A DNA stretch of 64,000 nt from Amycolatopsis keratiniphila subsp. keratiniphila. GTDB lineage: Bacteria > Actinomycetota > Actinomycetes > Mycobacteriales > Pseudonocardiaceae. Shown here one piece after another: positions 51,479 through 58,979 of the stretch (its first letter is position 1; each line of letters begins with the position of its first letter). The translations under genes and the position numbers were made by a program. The DNA lies in contig NZ_LQMT02000030.1 of NCBI RefSeq assembly GCF_001620365.2, forward strand, positions 94,812 to 158,811, in the 5' to 3' direction. The notes under the pieces were generated by a model, which saw nothing but the letters and a program-made list of their open reading frames with translations, made no database searches and was not told where the DNA came from.

Positions 51479-52669
51479 TCAGCGCTCGGCGCGCTGGTAG
51501 GCGGTGACGACGGCGGCGCCGCCGAGTCCGATGTTGTGCTGCAACGCGGCCTGGACGCCGTCGACCTGGCGTTTGTCGGCGGTCCCGCGCAGCTGCCAGG
51601 TAAGTTCGGCACACTGCGCGAGGCCGGTGGCGCCGAGCGGGTGTCCCTTGGAGATCAGCCCGCCGGAGGGGTTGACGACCCACTTTCCGCCGTAGGTGGT
51701 GTCGCCGGAGTCGACGAGCTTCCCGGCCTCCCCTTCGGCGCAGAGCCCGAGCGCTTCGTAGAGCAGGAGTTCGTTGGCGGAGAAGCAATCGTGCAGCTCG
51801 ATGACCTGGAAGTCCTCCGCGCCGAGCCCGGCCTGGTCGTACACCTGGCGGGCGGCCTGGACGTTCATGTCGTAGCCGATGATGTTCTTCGCCGTCCCGT
51901 CGAAGGTGCTGGCGAAGTCGGTGGTCATCGCCTGCCCGACGATCTCCACGGCCTGCCCGGCCAGCCCATGCGAGTCCACAAAGGACTCGCTGGCGAGGAT
52001 CGCCGCGCCGGAACCGTCCGAGGTCGGCGAGCACTGGAGCTTGGTGAGCGGGTCGTAGATCATCCGCGAATCGAGGATGTCCTGCAGGGAATAGCTTTCC
52101 TGGAACTGCGCGTACGGGTTGTTCACCGAGTGCCGGTGGTTCTTCTCGCCGATCTTGGCGAAGTGCTCGGCGGTGGTGCCGTAGGTCTTCATGTGCTCGC
52201 GGCCCGCCGCGCCGAACATCCACGGCGCTGGAGGGAAGAGCACCTCCGAGATCTCCGCGAGCGCCTGGATATGCCTGCCCATCGGCTGCTCGCGGTCGTC
52301 GTAGGTCGAGCCCAGTGATCCAGGCTGCATCTTCTCGAAGCCGAGCGCGAGCGCGCAGTCCGCGCGGCCGCCCCGGATCGCTTCCGCGGCCAGATAGAGC
52401 GCGGTCGACCCGGTCGAGCAGTTGTTGTTGACGTTGACGACCGGGATCCCGGTCATGCCGAGTTCGTAGACCGCGCGCTGCCCCGAGGTCGACTCGCCGT
52501 AGACGTAGCCGACGTAGGCCTGCCGCACCTCGTCGAAGGAGATCCCGGCGTCGGCGAGCGCCTTGGTCCCGGACTCCTTGGCCATCTGCGGGTAGTCCCA
52601 GCCCTCGCGGCGTCCGGGTTTCTCGAACTTCGTCATGCCCACGCCGACGACGTACACCTTGTTGGCCAC
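51479..52669 (-). CDS. SCP-x-type thiolase (lipid-transfer protein)
   Basis: A 396-residue thiolase-fold enzyme of the SCP-x/lipid-transfer group used in steroid side-chain and branched acyl cleavage. The nucleophilic Cys is in NNNCSTGSTALYLA and the His in GHPLGATG. GTG 52669 was chosen for AAGGAG 7 bases upstream. First gene of the five-gene beta-oxidation operon, directly under the palindromic operator. Confidence 0.82.
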   Translation of the reverse strand: MANKVYVVGVGMTKFEKPGRREGWDYPQMAKESGTKALADAGISFDEVRQAYVGYVYGESTSGQRAVYELGMTGIPVVNVNNNCSTGSTALYLAAEAIRGGRADCALALGFEKMQPGSLGSTYDDREQPMGRHIQALAEISEVLFPPAPWMFGAAGREHMKTYGTTAEHFAKIGEKNHRHSVNNPYAQFQESYSLQDILDSRMIYDPLTKLQCSPTSDGSGAAILASESFVDSHGLAGQAVEIVGQAMTTDFASTFDGTAKNIIGYDMNVQAARQVYDQAGLGAEDFQVIELHDCFSANELLLYEALGLCAEGEAGKLVDSGDTTYGGKWVVNPSGGLISKGHPLGATGLAQCAELTWQLRGTADKRQVDGVQAALQHNIGLGGAAVVTAYQRAER

Positions 52670-52709
52670 CACGACGCTCCTTGTCGTTGCCGGGTCGCTG
52701 CTGCCACTG

Positions 52710-52737
52710 AAGATACAGACAGGTCTGTATTTATCAA
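52710..52737 (-). promoter_or_regulatory. Operon promoter with operator in its spacer
   Basis: Minus-strand TTGATA (52732-52737) and TATCTT (52710-52715) are spaced by 16 bases. The spacer is filled by ATACAGAC-AG-GTCTGTAT (52713-52730), a perfect 8-bp-arm palindrome typical of a TetR-family operator. A second partial copy of the half-site (ATACAGGTCTG) begins at 52746. Confidence 0.7.
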
Positions 52738-52852
52738 CCCTTACATACAGGTCTGAACGGATGTTATTCACGGCACGTTACGTGTCAGGTGACGCAGACG
52801 GGCGAGCCACACCCCCGTTAAACAGGGAGAACACGGCTCACAGGGGGTAAAG

Positions 52853-53800
52853 ATGAAACGGACGAGCATGGTCTTGGCGGCCACCGTCGCCGCCGGTCTG
52901 CTGTCGGCGGGCACCGCGTCGGCGAGCGGCTGGACGATGAGCTACCTACGCCCGCCAGGTGGAGACGCCATCCGTGTGGTGGCCACCGACGGGGCCGGGA
53001 GCTACGCGGGACACTCCAACCGGGGACTGCTCACCTGGTCGGGCTGGATGGTGCGGAACCACGGTTTCCCGGCGGGCTACGACACGGTCGAAGCCGTGGA
53101 CGAGAACACGTCGAGGGCCATCCTCGCGAACGGGTACTCGATCTCGACGAGGACCGACCGCTCGTTCGTGTACCAGAACGGCGGGTTCCAGCTCCTGGAG
53201 ACGGTCCCGGGGTACGCCCAGACGGTCGTCACCGGGATGAACAACCGCGGCGACATCGTCGGCGAAGTGTTCAACGATCCGCGATACGGCTCGTGGGCGG
53301 CGTTCTGGCCGGCCGACGACCGCGCGCACCCGGTGTTGCTGGACTCCGCGCCGCTGCTCGGGCCGGTGGACATCGATCACGACGGCACGATCCTGATGCA
53401 GGAGCAGGGCGGCGGCGCCTGGCTCTGGAAGGACGGCGTGGCACGGCAACTCGTCCTTCCCGAGGGCGTCCGTGAGGCACGCGCCATCGCGATCCGGGAC
53501 GGCAAGGTGCTGGCCGACCTCCAAGGGGGCCAACGGCTTTGGACGGCCCATGACACGTCCATCCCGGTGCCGGAGACCATGACGGTGACCGCGCTGAACG
53601 GGTCGGGACTCCTCACGGGCTGTTTGCGAACCATGGGGACCGACACGATTCCCGCGGCGTGGACGCCGGGCGGCCCGGTCGAGACGCTTCCCGCGCCGTC
53701 CAGCGCTTGCGGCGCCATCGTGGGCGACAACGGTGAAGTCATGGGGACGCTGCAGGACGACGACTACTACGACAAGCTCGTGGTGTGGCGCCGTGGCTAA
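52853..53800 (+). CDS. Secreted protein of unknown function, beta-propeller-like
   Basis: A 315-residue protein with a clear signal peptide ending at ASA near residue 24. The rest has repeating blocks (for example GMNNRGDIVGEV and ALNGSGLLTG) like HAF/extracellular repeat proteins, which suggests a beta-propeller. No catalytic motif is seen. It diverges from the thiolase operon; AGGGGGTAAAG precedes ATG. Confidence 0.65.
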   Translation: MKRTSMVLAATVAAGLLSAGTASASGWTMSYLRPPGGDAIRVVATDGAGSYAGHSNRGLLTWSGWMVRNHGFPAGYDTVEAVDENTSRAILANGYSISTRTDRSFVYQNGGFQLLETVPGYAQTVVTGMNNRGDIVGEVFNDPRYGSWAAFWPADDRAHPVLLDSAPLLGPVDIDHDGTILMQEQGGGAWLWKDGVARQLVLPEGVREARAIAIRDGKVLADLQGGQRLWTAHDTSIPVPETMTVTALNGSGLLTGCLRTMGTDTIPAAWTPGGPVETLPAPSSACGAIVGDNGEVMGTLQDDDYYDKLVVWRRG

Positions 53801-53809
53801 AGTCGGGGT

Positions 53810-54517
53810 ATGGATCCCGAAGAGCTTCGGCAGCGGTTCTCCCTGCTGACCACCGCACACCTGACCGACGGCTGCGTCCGCGCCGGCGTTCAGGTCCGGT
53901 GCGCGCCCGCGGGCACGCACTCGGTCGTGCCCGGCGCCCGCGTGGCCGGGCGGGTCACCCCCGTCCGGCACGTCGGCAGCGTCGACGTCTTCCTGGAGGC
54001 GTACGAAATCGCGAACCCCGGCGACGTCCTCGTCGTCGACAACGGCGGCAGGCTCGACGAGAGCTGCGTCGGGGACCTCGCGGTCCTTGAAGCGGAGGCG
54101 GCCGGGCTGAGCGGCGTGGTGATCTGGGGACTGCACCGCGACACCACCGACATCAAGAAGATCGGACTGCCGGTGTTCAGTCTCGGCTCGATCCCCACCG
54201 GTCCGCTTTCGGTCTCCGCCCGCCCGGACGGCGCGCTCGAATCGGCCGTCGTCGGGGAGTGGACGGTGACGCGGGAAGACCTCGTGTTCGGCGACGAGGA
54301 CGGCGTCCTGTTCATCCCGTCCGCCCGGGCGGACGAGGTCCTGGACCGCGCCGAGGGCATCCGCGACACCGAGCGCCGCCAGGCCGACCGGATCCGCGCC
54401 GGAGAGTCGCTTCGCGAGCAGGTCCGCTTCGCCGACTTCCTCGCGGAGCGGGCGAAGTCGCCTTCGCTGACGTTTCGGCAGCACCTGCGGGCGGTCGGGG
54501 GCGCCATCGAGGAGTAG
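53810..54517 (+). CDS. RraA-family protein (aldolase-like)
   Basis: A 235-residue RraA/HMG-CHA-aldolase-fold protein. The anion and metal site is seen in DNGGRLDESCVGDL and GLHRDTTDI (conserved Arg-Asp). Members cleave 4-hydroxy-4-methyl-2-oxoglutarate-like acids or regulate RNase E; without RNase E residues known here, an aldolase or decarboxylase role is more likely. A C-terminal helical tail extends the core. Its stop codon is part of an R2 repeat. Confidence 0.75.
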   Translation: MDPEELRQRFSLLTTAHLTDGCVRAGVQVRCAPAGTHSVVPGARVAGRVTPVRHVGSVDVFLEAYEIANPGDVLVVDNGGRLDESCVGDLAVLEAEAAGLSGVVIWGLHRDTTDIKKIGLPVFSLGSIPTGPLSVSARPDGALESAVVGEWTVTREDLVFGDEDGVLFIPSARADEVLDRAEGIRDTERRQADRIRAGESLREQVRFADFLAERAKSPSLTFRQHLRAVGGAIEE

Positions 54518-54537
54518 CAAGGGACCTTTGCTACCAC
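54514..54537. repeat. R2 element overlapping the RraA-like stop
   Basis: The TAG stop (54515-54517) lies inside the copy starting GTAGCAAGGGACC. Confidence 0.82.
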
Positions 54538-54565
54538 CTGGCCCGGGGCACACCGCGCCCGTCGT

Positions 54566-54616
54566 CCGTGAAGGCCTCCTTCACTACCTTCAGGGTAGGC
54601 AAGGAGGCCTTCACGG
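54566..54616. repeat. R1 inverted repeat
   Basis: Perfect 16-bp arms (54566-54581 and 54601-54616), flanked on both sides by R2 copies in the spacer between convergent genes. Confidence 0.82.
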
Positions 54617-54624
54617 CACCACGG

Positions 54625-54649
54625 GAGAGCAAGGGACCTTTGCTACCAC
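54625..54649. repeat. R2 element
   Basis: Second R2 copy in this convergent spacer, in the same orientation as the one at 54514, 12 bases before the ThuA gene stop. Confidence 0.82.
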
Positions 54650-54661
54650 TCGCGGCCCGGC

Positions 54662-55483
54662 TCACCCTCGCACGGCTTGCCTCCCGCCGAGCCACAGCAG
54701 CCCGTCGACGACGAAGCGGTTCTGCACCTCACTGGCGAAACTCGACGAAAGCGGCTGGTTCGTCTCGTAGTTCATCTTGTTGTGCCCGAAGTTCGCGTAG
54801 AGCATCTTGTACTTCGCGTTGGTCCAGAGGATCGGGTAGTACCCGCTGTACCAGGACTGGTTCGGGTCGGTGCCGAGCGGGAAACTCACCGGATCCACCG
54901 ACGCGAGGATCCTGATGTCCGGGTTCCCGCGGAGGTCGCGGTTCCAGGCGTACCACTCGCTCACCGACGAGGTGAACGTCGCGGGCAGCCGCGTGGTCGA
55001 GGGATGCGGCCGGTTCTCCACCTTCAGTGTCGCCGTCGTCGGGCCCCAGGTGTTGGACTTGAACGCGCCCGTGCCGAGGAACCTGTTGTGGTACCAGTCC
55101 CATGTGGACGGATTGGTGTTGAAAGCGGCCACGTGGAAGCCGAAGAACGCGCCGCCCGCGTTCATGTAGCGCTCGAAGCCCGAGCGCTGCGCGGAGGTCT
55201 GCGGCAGGTCGTCCAGGAACAGCACGACCTGGTACTGCGAGGGCTGCAACGAGCTCAGCCGGTTCCAGTCGTTGGTCGCCGTGTAGCTGAAGTCGTTCTG
55301 TGAAGCGGTTTTCGGGAACCACTGATTGGCTTCCTTGACGAAGCTGATGTGCGCCGCGTCGTAGGTGCCGTTGTAGAAAGCGAGCACCTTGAACGCGGGT
55401 GCCGCCTGCGCCGTCACCGGCGCCAACGCCAGTGCGAGACACGAAACGAACAGCAGAGCGAGCCGGACCGCGAATTTCGTCAT
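54662..55483 (-). CDS. Secreted ThuA-domain protein
   Basis: A 273-residue exported protein: signal peptide to about residue 27 (AQAAP), then a ThuA fold (glutamine-amidotransferase-like) with VLAFYNGTYDAAH and FFGFHVAAFN. Trp/Asn-rich segments near the end include YKMLYANFGHNKM. ThuA domains process trehalose-derived or other sugars. ATG 55483 is preferred over the one at 55492. Confidence 0.75.
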   Translation of the reverse strand: MTKFAVRLALLFVSCLALALAPVTAQAAPAFKVLAFYNGTYDAAHISFVKEANQWFPKTASQNDFSYTATNDWNRLSSLQPSQYQVVLFLDDLPQTSAQRSGFERYMNAGGAFFGFHVAAFNTNPSTWDWYHNRFLGTGAFKSNTWGPTTATLKVENRPHPSTTRLPATFTSSVSEWYAWNRDLRGNPDIRILASVDPVSFPLGTDPNQSWYSGYYPILWTNAKYKMLYANFGHNKMNYETNQPLSSSFASEVQNRFVVDGLLWLGGRQAVRG

Positions 55484-55607
55484 ACCCACCACCCATGCCG
55501 GAAGCGTGTAAGTTCACATCTTGAATTAACATTTGACAAAGCGCCAGACCTGCGAAAAAGACGGTTCCCACTGACCGGCACCGGCGCCTATCGATAACCT
55601 GGAGATT

Positions 55608-56486
55608 ATGGAACTGCGGGATATCGAGATCTTCCTGGCGCTGGCCGACGAACTGCATTTCGGCCGCACCGCGGAACGCCTGCACGTCTCGCAGGCGAGG
55701 GTGAGCCAGACGATCAAGCAGGTGGAGCGCCGGATCGGCGTACCGCTGTTCGCCCGCACGAGCAGGCGGGTCCGGCTCACGCCGATCGGCGAGCGGCTGC
55801 GGGACGACCTCGGCCCCGCCTACCGCGCGCTGCACGAAGGCATCGACCGCGCGATCGCGGCCGGCCGCGGGATCGGCGGTGTGCTGCGGCTGGGCTTCGA
55901 AGCACCGGGCGTCGCCGACCTGACCGGAGACCTGCTGGACCGTTTCCGGCAGCGCTACCCGGACACCGAACTGCTGATCCGCGAGGCCGACTTCGCCGAC
56001 CCGTTCGCGATGCTGCGCTCGGGTGAGATCGACGTGCTGGTGACACTGCTTCCGGTCGACGAACCCGATCTCACGACCGGACCGGCCGTGTACACCGAAC
56101 CGATGGTGCTCGCGGTGTCGTCGAAACACCCTTTCGCGCGACGTGAGTCAGTGACCCTGGACGACCTCGCCCGCGACACCGTCCTTCGCGCGGCGCATCC
56201 GCCGGAGCCGTACTGGATCGAGGAACCGCGACAGTGGCTGACGCCGGCAGGGCACCCCGTAAGCCGTGGAACGCCCTTCGCGACCTTTCAGGAACTACTC
56301 GCCGCGATCGCCACCGGAGCCGGCATCTGCCCGCTCGCCGCACACGCGCGGGAGTACTTCAGCCATCCGCGGATCCGCTTCGTGCCCTTCGCCGGCTCAC
56401 CCGACGTCGAGTGGGGCCTCGTCTGGCCGCGCTCCGCCGAGACAGCCCGCGTACAGGCCTTCACCTCCGTCGCTCCACGCCCCTGA
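55608..56486 (+). CDS. LysR-family transcriptional regulator
   Basis: A 292-residue regulator with the LysR winged HTH at residues 1-60 (FGRTAERLHVSQARVSQTIK) and a periplasmic-binding-type effector domain. It diverges from the ThuA gene, its most likely target. Effector unknown. Confidence 0.83.
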   Translation: MELRDIEIFLALADELHFGRTAERLHVSQARVSQTIKQVERRIGVPLFARTSRRVRLTPIGERLRDDLGPAYRALHEGIDRAIAAGRGIGGVLRLGFEAPGVADLTGDLLDRFRQRYPDTELLIREADFADPFAMLRSGEIDVLVTLLPVDEPDLTTGPAVYTEPMVLAVSSKHPFARRESVTLDDLARDTVLRAAHPPEPYWIEEPRQWLTPAGHPVSRGTPFATFQELLAAIATGAGICPLAAHAREYFSHPRIRFVPFAGSPDVEWGLVWPRSAETARVQAFTSVAPRP

Positions 56487-56496
56487 CCTGCGAAAA

Positions 56497-56521
56497 GGGA
56501 GCAAGGGACCTTTGCTACCAC
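56497..56521. repeat. R2 element after LysR stop
   Basis: Full R2 copy 10 bases downstream of the LysR stop. Confidence 0.8.
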
Positions 56522-56539
56522 GTCCCCGGCGGGCGGAAG

Positions 56540-56580
56540 TGTGTGGAAATAGGGACGTTGAGTGTCCCTATTTCCACACA
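56540..56580. repeat. R3a hairpin, second copy
   Basis: Perfect 17-bp arms (56540-56556 and 56564-56580) around GTTGAGT. Differs from 38728-38776 by paired changes in the stem (TATA/TATA to AATA/TATT) and one loop base. Confidence 0.85.
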
Positions 56581-56608
56581 CCCTGCACGGCGCGTAGCGG
56601 TGTTGACT

Positions 56609-56656
56609 GACCGTGTGGATTTTTGGCGCGTTGGATGACCAGAGATCCACACGGTC
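56609..56656. repeat. R3b hairpin, second copy
   Basis: 12-bp arms (56609-56620 and 56645-56656); interior GCGTTGGATGACCAGA is shared, in inverted orientation, with the copy at 38802-38848. Confidence 0.8.
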
Positions 56657-56667
56657 ACCACGGCGCG

Positions 56668-56692
56668 GGGAGCAAGGGACCTTTGCTACCAC
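56668..56692. repeat. R2 element
   Basis: Third R2 copy of the region, 12 bases beyond the R3b hairpin. Confidence 0.8.
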
Positions 56693-56719
56693 CCGGCCGC
56701 CCCCACCGACCCCGAACAG

Positions 56720-56768
56720 CGTGAAGGCCCCCTTCCCTCGGCTGAGCCGAGGGAAGGGGGCCTTCACG
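56720..56768. terminator. R1 hairpin after the DsbA-like gene
   Basis: Perfect 24-bp arms (56720-56743 and 56745-56768) 6 bases beyond the stop of the minus-strand DsbA-like gene. Confidence 0.83.
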
Positions 56769-56774
56769 GGAAAA

Positions 56775-57569
56775 CTAGCTGACGACCTTCGTCACCCAGT
56801 CCGGCGCGAGCTTCACGACCTGCCCGTTCGAGGTGACGGTCGGCGTGCCGAAACCCGGGCCGTTGCCGAAGTCCTGCTGCAGCGACGGGTCCGTCGAGAT
56901 CTTCTTGTACGCGTCCTGGATCTCCTGGTCGTACGCGCCGCTGTTGACCTTGAGCGCGAAGGCCGGGTCCGTGATGCCGACGTCCTGGCCCAGCTTGATC
57001 AGCTGCGCCTTGTCGAACCCGCGGCCACCTTCCTCCGGCTGGTCCTTGAACAGCGCGTCGTGGAAGGCGAGGAACTTGCCCGCGTCGGCCGCGGCGAGCG
57101 AGGCGTTGGCGGAGTCCAGCGAGTAGCCCGGCGGGTCGGAACGCTGGTTCAGCATCGGCAGCATGTGGTACCGGACCTGCAGGGTCCCGTTGTTCACCTG
57201 CTCCTCGATCTGCCCCTTGAACGACTCTTCGAACTGTTTGCAGACCGGGCAGAGGAAGTCGGCGTAGATGTCGATGGTCTTCTTCGCCTCGGGCTTGCCG
57301 ACGACCACGGCGGCCCCGTCGCGCTTCTCGACCACGCCGGGCGCCGAAGCGGTCGGCTGTGCCCCGATCACCTTGCCCTCGGTGCTGTCCTTGCTGGACG
57401 TCGTCCAGATCACGCCGCCGATCACCAGCGCGGCGAGGACGACCACCGCGACGGTGATCGCGACGACCTTCTTCTTGTCGCCGCCCGCGACGCCCCTGGC
57501 CTGTGCCACCGAGCGCGCCGCCGTCTGCTGCTGCTTGCGTTTCCGAGCGTTGCGCTCAGCTCCACCCAC
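56775..57569 (-). CDS. Membrane-anchored DsbA-like thioredoxin-fold protein
   Basis: A 264-residue thiol-disulfide oxidoreductase: basic cytoplasmic start, one membrane helix near residues 35-55, then an extracytoplasmic DsbA/thioredoxin fold with active-site Cys-Pro-Val-Cys (DFLCPVCKQFEE) and the cis-Pro loop FGTPTV. It likely oxidises or isomerises exported proteins. The membrane-encoded MauE-like gene precedes it by 2 bases, so the two act together. Confidence 0.83.
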   Translation of the reverse strand: MGGAERNARKRKQQQTAARSVAQARGVAGGDKKKVVAITVAVVVLAALVIGGVIWTTSSKDSTEGKVIGAQPTASAPGVVEKRDGAAVVVGKPEAKKTIDIYADFLCPVCKQFEESFKGQIEEQVNNGTLQVRYHMLPMLNQRSDPPGYSLDSANASLAAADAGKFLAFHDALFKDQPEEGGRGFDKAQLIKLGQDVGITDPAFALKVNSGAYDQEIQDAYKKISTDPSLQQDFGNGPGFGTPTVTSNGQVVKLAPDWVTKVVS

Positions 57570-57571
57570 GA

Positions 57572-58093
57572 TTATTCGTTCCCTTCAGCGATACCCACAT
57601 AGTCGTCGTCGGCGGGGGCCCCGGAGTTCCCGAGCCAGCCGTCCACCGACAGCCAGGTCCGCGGCCGCACGATCAGCCACACACCCAGGAGCGCGAATCC
57701 GAGGTCCCTGGCGATCTCCTGCGGATACTGCGTCTGATCCGCGGCGATCTGGCCGCCACCGCCGAAGCAGCCGCAGTCGATGCTCAGCCCGCGCGCCCAG
57801 GATTGGGCGATGGCGGCGATGAGCACCGCGAGCAGCAGCACCGACAGCACCGACACCCACCGGGTCACGAACCCGGCGAGCAGGAACAGGCCGAGCGCCA
57901 GTTCGACGAGCGGCATACCGATCGCGACCGGGCGGACGAGCCCGTCCGGCAGGACATCGAAGGCCTGGACCGCGATGTAGGTCTGCCCCGGATCGCTGAT
58001 CTTCAGCGCTCCGGAAATCAACCAGACGGCGGCCAGTCCGAGCCGGGCGAGTGTGCCCACGGCGTCGAGTACGACTTGGGGCGGTCTACGCAC
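57572..58093 (-). CDS. MauE/DoxX-type membrane redox protein
   Basis: A 173-residue four-helix membrane protein of the methylamine-utilisation MauE type. A Cys pair in IDCGCFGGGG between helices 3 and 4 may relay electrons from the DsbA-like partner. No VKOR/DsbB gene is adjacent, so MauE may serve as the membrane oxidase. Confidence 0.78.
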   Translation of the reverse strand: MRRPPQVVLDAVGTLARLGLAAVWLISGALKISDPGQTYIAVQAFDVLPDGLVRPVAIGMPLVELALGLFLLAGFVTRWVSVLSVLLLAVLIAAIAQSWARGLSIDCGCFGGGGQIAADQTQYPQEIARDLGFALLGVWLIVRPRTWLSVDGWLGNSGAPADDDYVGIAEGNE

Positions 58094-58151
58094 GGGCCTA
58101 GGCTAACCGCCGACCCTGAGAACAATGTGAGGCGGCGGACGGAGGCACCCG

Positions 58152-58979
58152 ATGAGGGGACGCGCCCTGCTGGTGGCCTGCTTGACGCTGGTCACAGCGG
58201 CGGCCTGCGGCGAAGAGGCCGGTCCGTCGGATTCACTCGTCGCGCGCGCCGTCGCGTCCAACAAGCTCACCATCGGCATCCGCTTCGACCAGCCGGGGCT
58301 TTCCAAACGGACGGTCGACGGCCGGTACGTCGGCTTCGACGTCGACGTGGCGAAGTACGTCGCGAGCGAACTGGGCGTCGACGAGGATCACATCACCTGG
58401 CACGACAGCAGGCCGTCGTCCCGCGAGACGGACATCACCTCGGGCATCACGGATCTGATGGTGGCGACCTACTCCATCACCGAAAAGCGCAAACAGGTGG
58501 TCGGATTCGCCGGGCCCTATTTCGACACCGGCCAGGATCTCCTCGTCCGCCTCCGGTCGACCGACATCACCGGTCCCGAGAACCTCAACGGCCGCAAGCT
58601 GTGCGCCGTGGGCGGCACCACCTCCGCCGAGCAGGTGCGCGACAAGTTCGCCCAGGCCGTGCAGCTCGTCGAGTACCCGCGCTACCAGGACTGCGTCACC
58701 GCGCTGCTCGCCGGACAGGTGGACGCGGTGACCACCGACGACGTCATCCTCGCCGGCTACGTGGCGCAGAACCCGGAGCTGCTGAGAGTCGTCGGGAAGC
58801 CGTTCTCGAAGGAGAAGTACGGCGTCGGCCTGCGCAAGGAGGACACCGAGGGCAGGGCGGCGGTGGCCAAGGCGATCCAGAAGATGATCTCGTCCGGCGA
58901 ATGGCTCGAATCGCTGAACCGCAACATCGGCCCGTCCGGCTACCGGATCCCGCCTCCGCCGCAGGTCACCGAGAAGTGA
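58152..58979 (+). CDS. Amino-acid ABC transporter substrate-binding lipoprotein
   Basis: A 275-residue family-3 solute-binding protein, similar to GluB. The signal ends in a lipobox at Cys19 (TAAAC). Ligand-site blocks are GFDVDVAKYVA and MVATYSITEKRKQVVGFAGPY. No permease or ATPase gene follows; the next gene is a helicase overlapping its stop by 4 bases, so it is an orphan binding protein. Confidence 0.82.
   Translation: MRGRALLVACLTLVTAAACGEEAGPSDSLVARAVASNKLTIGIRFDQPGLSKRTVDGRYVGFDVDVAKYVASELGVDEDHITWHDSRPSSRETDITSGITDLMVATYSITEKRKQVVGFAGPYFDTGQDLLVRLRSTDITGPENLNGRKLCAVGGTTSAEQVRDKFAQAVQLVEYPRYQDCVTALLAGQVDAVTTDDVILAGYVAQNPELLRVVGKPFSKEKYGVGLRKEDTEGRAAVAKAIQKMISSGEWLESLNRNIGPSGYRIPPPPQVTEK

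Noticed and set aside
57503..58975. Apparent 490-residue N-terminal extension of HrpB
   Set aside because: This part lies antisense to the MauE-like gene and out of frame with the lipoprotein gene; the helicase fold begins at GTG 58976.
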